The notes under the pieces: model-generated
Databases searched by the model: none
Seen by the model: only the letters and a program-made list of their open reading frames with translations
Told to the model about the DNA's origin: nothing
Shown: positions 25,775-35,546 of the stretch, piece after piece
Layout of the letters: each line of letters starts with the position of its first letter
Position numbering within the stretch: the stretch's first letter is position 1
DNA from: Patescibacteria group bacterium
Lineage (GTDB): Bacteria > Patescibacteriota > UBA1384 > 2-12-FULL-50-11
Length of the DNA stretch: 43,247 bases
Direction of reading: 5' to 3'
Assembly: GCA_022843855.1 (NCBI GenBank)
Contig: JALHMV010000005.1
Location: forward strand, 1-43,247
Position numbers and translations under genes: made by a program

Positions 25775-27253
25775 ATGAGCATCGACATGTCATCGCTTTA
25801 TCGACAGTATCGGCCGCAACAGTTTAGCGATGTTTTAGGTCAAGATCATATTAGTACAACGCTCCAGGCGGCGCTCAAGGCCGATCGGATTGGTCACGCA
25901 TACCTTTTTTCGGGACCGCGCGGAACCGGTAAGACAACGCTCGCTCGTCTTTTTGCCCGGGCGATCAACTGCCCGAAGCGCCTCAAGAGCGGTGACCCGT
26001 GCGGAAAATGTTCGATCTGTCAGGAGATTGCGGCCGGAAAGGCCGTTGATGTATTTGAGATTGACGCGGCATCTAATCGCGGGATCGACGAGATTCGTGA
26101 GCTCCGTGACCGAATCGCTTTTAGCCCAGTTCAAGCTAAGTACAAGGTCTTTGTTATCGATGAGGTTCATATGCTGACGAAGGAGGCGTTTAATGCCTTG
26201 CTCAAAACCCTCGAAGAGCCGCCGGCTCACGCAGTATTTATCTTAGCTACGACCGAGCTCCACAAGGTGCCTGATACGATCGTTTCGCGCTGCCAGCGGT
26301 TTGCGTTTCATCGAGCTTCGGGGGAGGCGCTGACTAAATTGCTTAGCGAAACTGCTGCGCAGGAGAAGATTGAGATCAACGAAAGCGGTATCGTAGCCGT
26401 TGCCGAACGAGCAGACGGTTCATATCGTGACGCGCTGACCCTGCTCGGCAACATCGCGACGCACACTGGTTTGCTCGACGCAACCAAAGTCCGTGAGCTC
26501 CTCGGGCTGCCGCACACCGAAACCGTCAGCCGAGTTTTGGAGCTGATTCAAACAGGCGGAGCAACCGAACTGGCCGAGGTTCTCCGTACCTATATCGCCG
26601 ACGGCCTTGACTTGCCGTCGCTGGTAAAATCGATCGCCGATGAGTGCAAGAACGCACTTCTGAACGGATCAGCTGCCCACCCGCCGGAAGAATTAGCGCA
26701 ACTGCTCGAGCAGCTCCTCCTGAGTCTGGCTCGTTCGCGCACCTCGACCGATCCGACGGCGCTGTTAAGCGCTCATCTTATCGGCCAAGCGCTTAATCGA
26801 AGTCAAACAGTACCGCCGCCAAGCGCGCCGATCGTACGCGACGTTCGGCCACCTGCGGCGCCTTCAGCCGAACCGCCGACCGTTGACGCCGTCGTTTCTG
26901 CTCCGGCTCCGGCTAAGCCGGTCGCGATGCGAGCCGATACAGCGGCCGACTTTTGGCCGCATTTCCTCGAGGGAATTAAGGGCCACAACCACGCGCTCTA
27001 TATGGTAGTTCGCTCGGCCGCGCTTGAAGGACTCACTGATGACAAGGTCGTCATCGCTGTCAAATTCCGTTTTTACGTTGACCGGTTAACAGAAATTCGC
27101 AATAAGAAGATTATCGAGAACGTTGCCAGCGAGGTTGGCGGTCGCCGGCTGGGGCTAGAGTGCGTTATTCGTCCCGAGCTTACGGTGGTTGCGCCGACTG
27201 ATGATTTGGTTCGAACAGTTGTTGATGTATTTGAAGTAGAGGAGAGCGCATGA
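25775..27253 (+). CDS. dnaX: DNA polymerase III subunit gamma/tau
   Basis: SLYRQYRPQQFSDVLGQDHI, GPRGTGKTTLARLFARAINC, Zn-binding CGKCSICQ, DEVHMLTKEAFNALLKTLEEPP. Confidence 0.96.
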   Translation: MSIDMSSLYRQYRPQQFSDVLGQDHISTTLQAALKADRIGHAYLFSGPRGTGKTTLARLFARAINCPKRLKSGDPCGKCSICQEIAAGKAVDVFEIDAASNRGIDEIRELRDRIAFSPVQAKYKVFVIDEVHMLTKEAFNALLKTLEEPPAHAVFILATTELHKVPDTIVSRCQRFAFHRASGEALTKLLSETAAQEKIEINESGIVAVAERADGSYRDALTLLGNIATHTGLLDATKVRELLGLPHTETVSRVLELIQTGGATELAEVLRTYIADGLDLPSLVKSIADECKNALLNGSAAHPPEELAQLLEQLLLSLARSRTSTDPTALLSAHLIGQALNRSQTVPPPSAPIVRDVRPPAAPSAEPPTVDAVVSAPAPAKPVAMRADTAADFWPHFLEGIKGHNHALYMVVRSAALEGLTDDKVVIAVKFRFYVDRLTEIRNKKIIENVASEVGGRRLGLECVIRPELTVVAPTDDLVRTVVDVFEVEESA

Positions 27254-28623
27254 GTATCGGTAAATTACCGCCCCAAAATAACGAAGCAGAAGCCGCGGTA
27301 TTGGGGGCAATTCTTGTCAACAAGGATGCGATGGACAAAATCGCCGATGTTATCATCGCGGATGACTTCTACCGACAGGATCATCAAAAGATTTTCCGAG
27401 CGATTTTACGTCTGTTTGAGAAGCGGGCCCCGATCGATCTGGTGACGCTGACCAACGAGCTCGAATCGCTCAAAGAGCTGGATTCGGTCGGCGGCGCTGC
27501 GTACCTCGCAGAACTGGTCAACACCGTCCCGACAGCTTTACATGTTTTACACTACGCCGAGATCGTTAGACACAAAGCAACGCTGCGCCGGGTTCTGAAC
27601 GCCGGACAGAAGATCGCTGAGCTTGGGTACGACGAAGATAAGGAGGTTCAAGAGATCTTGGATGAAGCCGAGTCCGCACTATTCGGCGTTTCGAGACAGC
27701 TCTTGAAAGATAATTTTCAGGTTATTAGCGACATCTTGGCAGCCAGCTTTGATCGAATCGACAAGCTTCATCGGGAGAAGGGCTTGCTGCGCGGCGTCAC
27801 GACTGGTTTTCGAGGGTTGGATAACCTCCTGTCTGGGCTTCAGCCGTCCGACCTCATTATCTTGGCTGCCAGGCCGAGTATGGGTAAAACAACCTTTGCT
27901 TTAAACATCGCCTTAAATGCGGCCGTCAAGGCCAAAGTCCCGGTCGGCTTCTTTAGTCTTGAGCAAAGTAAAGAGCAGATCGTTGACCGTCTTATCTGCG
28001 CTCAGGCGATGGTTGATGGTTGGAAGCTGCGAACCGGCAACCTTAGCGAAGATGATTTTCCGGCTATCGGTATGGCGATGGGAACGCTGGCTGAGGCACC
28101 GATCTATATCGACGATTCACCCAATCTCACCGCGATCGAGATACGAACCAAAGCTCGCCGCCTGAAAGCAGAGCAAAAACTCGGCCTAATCGTTATCGAT
28201 TACCTTCAGCTGCTCGAGGCTTCTCGCCGTGACGGTCGAGATTCGAACCGAGTCCAGGAAGTGTCTGAAATCTCCCGTTCGCTCAAAGCCTTGGCTCGTG
28301 AGCTGGACGTGCCGGTCATCGCACTCTCCCAGCTGTCACGGAATGTTGAGAACCGCGACAAGAAACTACCGCAACTATCCGATCTTCGAGAGTCGGGTTC
28401 GATCGAACAGGACGCTGACGTTGTTATGTTTCTCTATCGTGAGGATTACTACGATCGGGAAACGGAGCGAAAAGGCATTACTGATGTTCTCATTCGTAAG
28501 CATCGAAACGGTCCGATCGGCGAGTGCGAGCTGCACTTCAAGGCCGAGCAGTCTCGATTCTATGATGTGGAACGGCGGGTTAAGCCCGGTGCGGCACCGC
28601 GTCCAGCTCCGAAGGCCCAGTAA
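27250..28623 (+). CDS. dnaB: Replicative DNA helicase DnaB
   Basis: PPQNNEAEAAVLGAILV, LIILAARPSMGKTTFALNIA, LIVIDYLQLL, LSQLSRNVENRDKKLPQLSDLRESGSIEQDADVVMFLYR. Confidence 0.97.
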   Translation: MSIGKLPPQNNEAEAAVLGAILVNKDAMDKIADVIIADDFYRQDHQKIFRAILRLFEKRAPIDLVTLTNELESLKELDSVGGAAYLAELVNTVPTALHVLHYAEIVRHKATLRRVLNAGQKIAELGYDEDKEVQEILDEAESALFGVSRQLLKDNFQVISDILAASFDRIDKLHREKGLLRGVTTGFRGLDNLLSGLQPSDLIILAARPSMGKTTFALNIALNAAVKAKVPVGFFSLEQSKEQIVDRLICAQAMVDGWKLRTGNLSEDDFPAIGMAMGTLAEAPIYIDDSPNLTAIEIRTKARRLKAEQKLGLIVIDYLQLLEASRRDGRDSNRVQEVSEISRSLKALARELDVPVIALSQLSRNVENRDKKLPQLSDLRESGSIEQDADVVMFLYREDYYDRETERKGITDVLIRKHRNGPIGECELHFKAEQSRFYDVERRVKPGAAPRPAPKAQ

Positions 28624-30500
28624 TGACAGTCGTGGAGGGGAGAGACACAGTTCTGGAAGGTTTGAATCCGGCTCAAAAGGAAGCGGTACTGGCCACCGAC
28701 GGGCCTGTTTTGATACTCGCTGGTGCGGGGAGCGGCAAAACTAAGTGCTTAACTCATCGACTCGCTCATATTGTGGCAACCAAAAAGGCGGACTTGAACC
28801 AAATCCTCGCGATTACCTTTACGAACAAAGCTGCGCAAGAGTTAGCCGGTCGGATCGCCAAGATCTTGGGCTTGCCCGTCCAGGATCTGCAGCGTAACCC
28901 TGGTCTGTTTATGCGCCGCTATCTGCCGTGGGTCGGCACGTTCCACTCGGTCTGTGTCCGGATTTTGCGGGCCGAGCACGAACAGTTGGGACTGCCCAAG
29001 TCGTTTACGATTTTTGACTCTGACGACTCGCTGTCGCTTGTTCGCGGATTGATTAAGGATCTTGGCTACGATCCAAAGCAGTTCTCGCCCAACGCGGTAC
29101 GCGGAGCGATCTCAAGCGCCAAAAATGAGCTGCTAACTCCTGAGGAGTACGCCAAATACGCCCAAGGGTATTTTCAAGAAATCGTGGTCCAGGTGTACCG
29201 ACGGTATCAGAAGCGCCTCGTTGAGCTAGGCGCGCTCGATTTTGACGATCTCATTATGGCGGTCGTCAAATTGCTGGAGCAGTTTCCGGAAACCAGGCGG
29301 AAGTATCAGGAGCAGTTTCGCTACGTCATGGTTGATGAGTATCAGGACACAAACCACGCTCAGTATCGTTTGACGGGTCTACTAGTTAACTCCCAGACCC
29401 AAAACTTGTGCGTCGTGGGTGACGACTATCAATCGATATATGGCTGGCGCGGCGCTAACTTCCACAACATCCTCAACTTCAATCGGGATTACCCAAAGGC
29501 AACGATCTGCAAGCTGGAGCAGAACTACCGCTCAACGAAAACAATCATTTCCGGTGCCGCCCAGGTGGTGGAACGGATCAAGCGCCGGAGCGATAAGAAG
29601 CTCTGGACCGATAACGAGGAGGGGCCGCCGATTTCGGTCTACGAGGCCAACAACGGCTACGGCGAAGCCGAGTTTATCGCTCGAGAGATCCGCGGGCTGA
29701 AAGTCTACGGCCATTCCTGGGGTGATTTCGCGGTTTTATACCGAACCAACGGTCAGTCCCGGGTGATCGAAGAAATATTTTTAGCGGAGGGCATTCCGTA
29801 CCGGTTAGTCGGTGCTCTGCGATTCTACGAACGCAAGGAGGTGAAGGATCTCTTAGCTTATCTTCGGTACCTCAACAACGAGAGCGATCGTCACGCCTTC
29901 GAACGAGCGATTAACACACCGCCACGCGGTATCGGCCCAAAAACCCTGGAGAAGGGCGGCGAGAAGGTTGAAGCGTTCCAGCGGAGTATGCGAGAAATTC
30001 GCGAACAGCTACCGCTTCTTAAACCAGTCGAAGTCCTCGACAAAGTATTGCACTTCAGTAAGTACAAGGGCTTTGTCGATGATGGGACGCCGGAAGGCGA
30101 GGGAAGAGTCGAAAACGTTGAAGAAATGGTTAACCTCGCCAGCGAGTTCGAATCGCTCGATGATTTTCTTGAGCACGTCACGCTGGTCAGCGATGTCGAT
30201 AACTACGACTCGTCGGCTGATGCGGTGACGTTGATGAGTATGCACGCGTCTAAGGGATTGGAATTCACCGTTGTCTTTCTGGCTGGGTGTGAGGAAGGAC
30301 TTTTCCCTCACATGAGAGCGCTCGACGAAGAGTCGGAGATGGATGAAGAGCGTCGACTCTGCTACGTCGCGATGACCCGCGCGCGAAAGCGGCTGTATCT
30401 GACACTAGCGCGCCAGCGATTGATGCACGGCGGGCTGATTAACACCATCCCCAGCCGCTTTATTCGCGAAATTGACCAAAACCTTCTCGATATGGTTTAG
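28623..30500 (+). CDS. pcrA: UvrD/PcrA-family ATP-dependent DNA helicase
   Basis: LNPAQKEAVLATDGPVLILAGAGSGKTKCLTHRLA, VDEYQDTNHAQY, VVGDDYQSIYGWRGA, SMHASKGLEFTVVFLAG, RRLCYVAMTRARKRLYL. Confidence 0.94.
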   Translation: MTVVEGRDTVLEGLNPAQKEAVLATDGPVLILAGAGSGKTKCLTHRLAHIVATKKADLNQILAITFTNKAAQELAGRIAKILGLPVQDLQRNPGLFMRRYLPWVGTFHSVCVRILRAEHEQLGLPKSFTIFDSDDSLSLVRGLIKDLGYDPKQFSPNAVRGAISSAKNELLTPEEYAKYAQGYFQEIVVQVYRRYQKRLVELGALDFDDLIMAVVKLLEQFPETRRKYQEQFRYVMVDEYQDTNHAQYRLTGLLVNSQTQNLCVVGDDYQSIYGWRGANFHNILNFNRDYPKATICKLEQNYRSTKTIISGAAQVVERIKRRSDKKLWTDNEEGPPISVYEANNGYGEAEFIAREIRGLKVYGHSWGDFAVLYRTNGQSRVIEEIFLAEGIPYRLVGALRFYERKEVKDLLAYLRYLNNESDRHAFERAINTPPRGIGPKTLEKGGEKVEAFQRSMREIREQLPLLKPVEVLDKVLHFSKYKGFVDDGTPEGEGRVENVEEMVNLASEFESLDDFLEHVTLVSDVDNYDSSADAVTLMSMHASKGLEFTVVFLAGCEEGLFPHMRALDEESEMDEERRLCYVAMTRARKRLYLTLARQRLMHGGLINTIPSRFIREIDQNLLDMV

Positions 30501-30521
30501 CCCTTGTGGTTTAATACTGGC

Positions 30522-31001
30522 ATGGATCGCGAAACAGCCGAGCTGACAAATCTTCGACAGGAGATACTGGAACGCGTGCGCGGGCTGCACGGGATACTTA
30601 CCGTTTCAAGCTACCTGACGACAGCGTTTCTGATCGCTGGGTTTATTCTGGTAGCCTTTACGCCGGTAATACTGATGTACTGGTATGTCCTCCTTGCTCC
30701 ACTTGTTTTCGTGACGCTGACGTTCAATTATCAGGCCAACCAAATGACGATGGAGGCGGTAGGGGCGTATCTTCGCTCAAAAGAACAAGATTCTGGTTGG
30801 GAAACATTTTACGGCCACCACAAAAAACGGGTGCAATTGACGAGTTTTCTTAAAATAATGCCACTGATGATTCCGCAGTTGCTGCCTGCTATCCTGCTCA
30901 TCTCCAATGCTCCGCTAACAGATGGTCAAGCGATTCTCGCTTCGGTTGATATTGCCCTCTTCCTCCTTGTTGCGGCCAATTTCCGGTATAAATTGTTCTA
31001 G
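30522..31001 (+). CDS. Hypothetical membrane protein
   Basis: MDRETAELTNLRQEILERVRGLHG followed by several TM segments. Confidence 0.55.
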   Translation: MDRETAELTNLRQEILERVRGLHGILTVSSYLTTAFLIAGFILVAFTPVILMYWYVLLAPLVFVTLTFNYQANQMTMEAVGAYLRSKEQDSGWETFYGHHKKRVQLTSFLKIMPLMIPQLLPAILLISNAPLTDGQAILASVDIALFLLVAANFRYKLF

Positions 31002-31044
31002 TAACGATTGACTTTTCGCCTCACTCGGCTACGGTAAATCGTAC

Positions 31045-32028
31045 ATGAGGTCGGTTCCGGCACTCGTCACTAGCACTGTTTTTTTGCTGACGCTGGGCAG
31101 TTTATTTTTCCGTTCAACACCCCCAACCGCCGTGCCCGTTGTGGCGGCTGACACGAAGGCAAACCATCCAGAAGAAACATTTACCGCTGACAGTTCGGCC
31201 CGAACGGTGGTTGCGTCTTTTGCCCAAGCAGGACGGCCGTATTACCCCGAGGATAAAGTTGTTGCCTTTCCGGATCCAGCTCTTGGTCTTGGGACGGTTA
31301 TCACTGTTACCCGGGCGATGCCGGTGGTGGTTCAGGACGGGAAAAGAACTACGACGCTTCGAACCTGGCAAAGCACCGTTGAAGGTTTGCTAAACGAGAA
31401 AAAATTAGAATTGGGAGCGGAAGACCGGATCTCACCAACCGGACCAACGTCGCTATCGCCCAATCTTCGCATTGTTATTACTCGCGTCGCTCGAACCCAG
31501 GTAGTTGAAAAAGAAACGATTGTGTTTCAAACAGTCATCGAGAAAGACTACAGTCAGTTTGTCGGTGGTCAGAAGGTGGTTCAGGCGGGTAAGAATGGTG
31601 AGAAAGAAAAAACCTACCTCCTTATTCGAGAAGACGGTGAGCTGATCAGTAAGACACTGCTTTCCAGCGCCACAACCACCCAGCCGCAAACCCAGCGAAT
31701 CCAACAAGGCGGTTTAAATCCGGTTATGGCCAAGTGCGTTCAATATAAGGATTGGGTTGTTGATGCGAGCAAAAAGAACGGCATCGACCCCAACGCGCTG
31801 TTTTACCGACTACAAAAAGAAAGTAGCTGCAACCCCTATGCGGTTGGTTACGGACCAAAAGGCCAGGTCTACGAGGGAATGTTTCAGTATCAAAAAGGCG
31901 AACTGTGGAATACGCTCAGTACTAATGCTGGCTTTGCTGGTAAAAGCGTCTGGGACGCCAAGGCGCAAATCTACGTGACGGCATGGGCATGGGCCAACGG
32001 TCATCGTTCGCGCTGGCCGAGTCCTTAG
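31045..32028 (+). CDS. Secreted G5/DUF348-type protein with C-terminal lysozyme-like (transglycosylase) domain
   Basis: Signal-anchor N-terminus; RTWQSTVEGLLNEKKLELGAEDRISPT (DUF348-like), VVEKETIVFQTVIEKDYSQFVGGQKVVQAGKNGEKEKTYLLIREDGE (G5-like), GIDPNALFYRLQKESSCNPYAVG...AWANGHRSRWP (SLT-like). Confidence 0.75.
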   Translation: MRSVPALVTSTVFLLTLGSLFFRSTPPTAVPVVAADTKANHPEETFTADSSARTVVASFAQAGRPYYPEDKVVAFPDPALGLGTVITVTRAMPVVVQDGKRTTTLRTWQSTVEGLLNEKKLELGAEDRISPTGPTSLSPNLRIVITRVARTQVVEKETIVFQTVIEKDYSQFVGGQKVVQAGKNGEKEKTYLLIREDGELISKTLLSSATTTQPQTQRIQQGGLNPVMAKCVQYKDWVVDASKKNGIDPNALFYRLQKESSCNPYAVGYGPKGQVYEGMFQYQKGELWNTLSTNAGFAGKSVWDAKAQIYVTAWAWANGHRSRWPSP

Positions 32029-32134
32029 ACTCGATTTATCTTCTCGCGATCGCTACAATCGACTCTGACCGTAGGACGTATTCTTTGAGCGCACCTGCAC
32101 AACCCAAGACCACATTTAAGACAAGGTTTCAAGG

Positions 32135-32140
32135 TATAAT
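32135..32140 (+). promoter_or_regulatory. Consensus -10 (TATAAT) of rsmA, leaderless configuration
   Basis: TATAAT ends 7 nt before ATG 32148. Confidence 0.6.
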
Positions 32141-32147
32141 ACGGGCG

Positions 32148-32945
32148 ATGGATCCCCGCGCGATACTTCAAGAACTCCAACGAAAGGCCAAGAAACAATT
32201 TGGCCAGAATTTTTTGATCGATAGCGAGGTACTCGACGATATCGTGGCAGCTGCCGGTCTTACTGCGAACGATACCGTTGTCGAAATCGGTCCCGGTTTG
32301 GGGGCGCTTACCTTCGAGCTAGCCAAACGGATAAAGCGGGTCGTTTCGATTGAAGCCGACTACGACTTAGCCAGCTATCTTCGCCCGAAACTACCGAAGA
32401 ACGTCGACCTGATCGCCGGCGATGCGCTCCAAACCGACTGGCATGTAACGATCGAGGACGACTATAAGATTGTCGCCAATATCCCGTACTCGATCACCTC
32501 ACCGCTCTTACGTAAGATCTATACGCATACCCACCCACCCACGACAGTCGTACTATTGGTTCAGAAAGAATTAGCCGAGCGGATTACCGCCCCAGCGGGT
32601 AGCAGCAATCGGGGCATGCTGACCCTGCTCACCGAGGCGTCTGCCCGTGCTGAGATCGTCCGAACCGTCCCGGCCGTGTCTTTTTACCCAGTACCAAAAG
32701 TCGAGTCGGCAGTGATCCGTCTTGTGCCGAAGCAAAACGAGATGTCGTCGATCTTTTGGCCGGCCGTTGAGGCGGGATTCAGGCACAAGCGCCAAACGCT
32801 GGCTAACTCACTGAAAGATATCCAAGTGAGCAAGGAACAAAGCGAGAAGCTCTTGGCCGAACTCGGCCTCGACCCAATGGTTCGCCCGCAAGTACTCTCG
32901 TTTTCAGATTGGCAGCACCTATCGCTGTTGATCCAGGGAAAGTAA
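32148..32945 (+). CDS. rsmA: 16S rRNA (adenine(1518)-N6/adenine(1519)-N6)-dimethyltransferase
   Basis: KKQFGQNFLIDSEVLDDIV, VVEIGPGLGALTFELAK, IVANIPYSITSPLLRKI. Confidence 0.93.
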   Translation: MDPRAILQELQRKAKKQFGQNFLIDSEVLDDIVAAAGLTANDTVVEIGPGLGALTFELAKRIKRVVSIEADYDLASYLRPKLPKNVDLIAGDALQTDWHVTIEDDYKIVANIPYSITSPLLRKIYTHTHPPTTVVLLVQKELAERITAPAGSSNRGMLTLLTEASARAEIVRTVPAVSFYPVPKVESAVIRLVPKQNEMSSIFWPAVEAGFRHKRQTLANSLKDIQVSKEQSEKLLAELGLDPMVRPQVLSFSDWQHLSLLIQGK

Positions 32946-32986
32946 GCGTCTACAATTCATAGACCGTTTTGTACCGGTGGATTGCA

Positions 32987-33211
32987 ATGAAAGATCGGCT
33001 CGAAAACTTTCTCGGCCTCAGCTATCTGATCGCCCTGGTTGGCCTGACGCTTTTGTGGCTAGCCCTCCTCGTTACGGGAACGGCCTGGCTCTTTACTCGG
33101 ACATGGAGCTGGGAGCTGTTCCGCGGCGCTTTCGGTGTGCTTAGCGTCGCCCTGCTCCTGGTTGGCGCCTACCTTACGTGGATCACCCAAGCGAACGGAC
33201 CGCCGGCGTAG
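32987..33211 (+). CDS. Small membrane protein
   Basis: MKDRLENFLGLSYLIALVGLTLLWLALLVTGTAWLF: predicted TM helices. Confidence 0.45.
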   Translation: MKDRLENFLGLSYLIALVGLTLLWLALLVTGTAWLFTRTWSWELFRGAFGVLSVALLLVGAYLTWITQANGPPA

Positions 33212-33281
33212 GCGAAGATCAGACGCACTTCCGTCCCCCTTGTGGCCAGCGAGCTCGCTGGCCATTATACTTACGCCAATA

Positions 33282-33959
33282 ATGCTTTACCTTGTCGCCA
33301 CCCCAATCGGCAATTTGGCTGACATCACCTTTCGGGCGGTGGAAACGCTCAGAAACGTCGACAGAATTTACTGCGAGGACACCCGTCGGACGCGGATTTT
33401 ACTGGATCACTACAATATTCAGAAACCGCTTGAGAGCTACCATCATCACAGTGACTACAAAATTGGGGCAATTACCAACATGCTCAAAAGCGGTCAGTCG
33501 GTTGCCTACGTGAGCGACGCCGGCACCCCTGGTCTGGCCGATCCTGGCGGCAAGCTAGTTGCCGCCGCTCGAGCAGCCGGTCTGCCAGTTGTACCGATAC
33601 CCGGCCCATCAGCAGTAACAACACTACTATCGGTATCCGGTATGTACGCCAATCAATATTTCTTTGCCGGGTATGTTCCAACTAAGAAGGGTCGCCAAAC
33701 CTTTGTCAAAAGCCTCCTTACCGCTACCGTTCCGACCGTCTTTTTCGAAACAGCGCCACGCTTTCTTAAGCTACTTGGCGAGATCGAAACCCTCGGCGGC
33801 GCCGAGCGCAGGTTGGTTGTCGGTCGCGAGCTGACCAAGCAGTTCGAAGAGATACGCAACGGCACGGTTGTCGATCTGAAGACACATTTCACTAACGATA
33901 AACCGCGAGGCGAACTGGTTATAATCTTGACAAGTATGGGGACTAAGGAGTATAGTTAA
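33282..33959 (+). CDS. rsmI: 16S rRNA (cytidine(1402)-2'-O)-methyltransferase
   Basis: MLYLVATPIGNLADITFRAVETL, YCEDTRRTRILL, VAYVSDAGTPGLADPG, PGPSAVTTLLSVSG; TATACT 10 nt upstream. Confidence 0.94.
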   Translation: MLYLVATPIGNLADITFRAVETLRNVDRIYCEDTRRTRILLDHYNIQKPLESYHHHSDYKIGAITNMLKSGQSVAYVSDAGTPGLADPGGKLVAAARAAGLPVVPIPGPSAVTTLLSVSGMYANQYFFAGYVPTKKGRQTFVKSLLTATVPTVFFETAPRFLKLLGEIETLGGAERRLVVGRELTKQFEEIRNGTVVDLKTHFTNDKPRGELVIILTSMGTKEYS

Positions 33960-33983
33960 CAAAAGTTCTCATTCACCTCCATC

Positions 33984-34009
33984 TAGGCCGCCCCTTCGGG
34001 GGCGGCCTA
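33984..34009 (+). terminator. UUCG-capped hairpin after rsmI
   Basis: TAGGCCGCCCC-TTCG-GGGGCGGCCTA, 11-bp perfect stem; no U-run follows. Confidence 0.6.
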
Positions 34010-34041
34010 AAAACTTCCCCCGCATCGGGTATACTACCAGG

Positions 34042-35475
34042 GTGAAAAAGCCAATATACATCACTACCTCGATCGCTTACGTTAACGCCGAACCGCATAT
34101 CGGTTTTTTATACGAGCTTCTCGCGGCCGATGTGCTCAAGCGTTACCACCAGTCGATCGGTCACGAAGTGTTTTTGGTGACCGGTACTGATGAGCACGGC
34201 ACCAAAGTCGCTCAGGCGGCCGCAGCCGCCGGCCAGGAGCCGCAAGCGTACGTTGACCAGGTGGCTGAAAACTTTAAGGCCCTCAAGGATTTTGGAACTG
34301 AGTACGACTATTTTATTCGAACAACTAATCTAGAACACCAGCAGTTTGTGCAGGAAAAATGGACGAAGCTTGTCGAGGCGGGTGTGCTGCAAAAGAAGCC
34401 GTACAAGGGCTTCTACTGCTCGGGGTGTGAGGCTTTCAAAAACGAAAGTGAGATCAAGGACGGTAAGTGCGTTATTCACGAACGCGATCTTGAACAGATC
34501 GAAGAGGAGAACTGGTTTTTAATTCTGAGCGACAATCTTAAGTCCGGCATCAAGAAGTTTATTGAGGAGTGCGTCGAACCAGCTACGAGGCGACAAGAAG
34601 TTCTGAACGTACTTGAAAGCGGCGCCTACGACGAGATTTCCGTATCGCGCTCCAGGGAAAAACTAAGTTGGGGCGTGCCGGTACCGAACGACAACACTCA
34701 AACCATGTACGTTTGGGTCGATGCACTCTTCAACTATCTGTCAGCTCTGAAGATAAACAGTAAAGAAAACTACTGGCCGGCTGATATCCAGATTATCGGC
34801 AAGGACATTCTCAAGTTTCACGCGATTATCTGGCCGGCGTTGTTGCTTGCCACTGGTGAAGAATTACCCAAAAAACTCCTCGTTCACGGCTTTATTAATG
34901 TTGACGGCAAAAAGATGTCAAAATCGCTGGGCAACGTCGTAACGCCTGCAGCGCTGAAAGAGCGCTACGGTGTCGAAGCAACACGTTATCTTCTTTTCCG
35001 CCAGCTCAGTTTCTACGACGACTCAAATTTTTCGTGGGACGAATTTGACGCCCTTTATAACGGGGAGTTGGCGAACGGCCTGGGGAATCTGGTTGCTCGG
35101 GTCATAGGATTGGCAAAAGTCATCCCTACGGACGACCTTGCATCGATTCATCAATGGATCGAGGTTCATCGCCGAAAGCAGCAAGCTTTTTTCAGAGAAA
35201 TACTCAAGCGTGACCGAGTAGATTTTCAGAGAGAGGTCGGCGGTTTCGTAGAGGGCGCTGAAGAATCGTTGATCAACAGAGGCGACTCATTCATCACCCG
35301 TAAGCTCTTGTGGCGAGAAACAGAAAAGAAATCGGTCGAGGTTCGGGCGGTCTTTAACCTTGTTCTAGAGCTATCGTTTCGCCTCGAACCGTTCATGCCC
35401 GAGACGGCTAAAGAGATTCGTCGACAACTTGAAACGCTCGAGTCAAAACCGCTCTTCCCCCGACTCCAGAAGTAA
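34042..35475 (+). CDS. metG: Methionyl-tRNA synthetase
   Basis: YITTSIAYVNAEPHIGFLYELLAADVLKRYH, VTGTDEHGTKV, GKKMSKSLGNVVTP; GTG start with TATACT 6 nt upstream. Confidence 0.94.
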   Translation: MKKPIYITTSIAYVNAEPHIGFLYELLAADVLKRYHQSIGHEVFLVTGTDEHGTKVAQAAAAAGQEPQAYVDQVAENFKALKDFGTEYDYFIRTTNLEHQQFVQEKWTKLVEAGVLQKKPYKGFYCSGCEAFKNESEIKDGKCVIHERDLEQIEEENWFLILSDNLKSGIKKFIEECVEPATRRQEVLNVLESGAYDEISVSRSREKLSWGVPVPNDNTQTMYVWVDALFNYLSALKINSKENYWPADIQIIGKDILKFHAIIWPALLLATGEELPKKLLVHGFINVDGKKMSKSLGNVVTPAALKERYGVEATRYLLFRQLSFYDDSNFSWDEFDALYNGELANGLGNLVARVIGLAKVIPTDDLASIHQWIEVHRRKQQAFFREILKRDRVDFQREVGGFVEGAEESLINRGDSFITRKLLWRETEKKSVEVRAVFNLVLELSFRLEPFMPETAKEIRRQLETLESKPLFPRLQK

Positions 35476-35546
35476 TTTGCAAAAGCCTCGAGTAGCCAGC
35501 ATCATAAATGTATGCTTGGTGACGCTCACTTATTCGCAATCGGAGA

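Noticed and set aside
25775-27253. Programmed frameshift producing short gamma subunit of dnaX
   Set aside because: No obvious A-AAA-AAG-type slippery heptamer with downstream stem found by eye.
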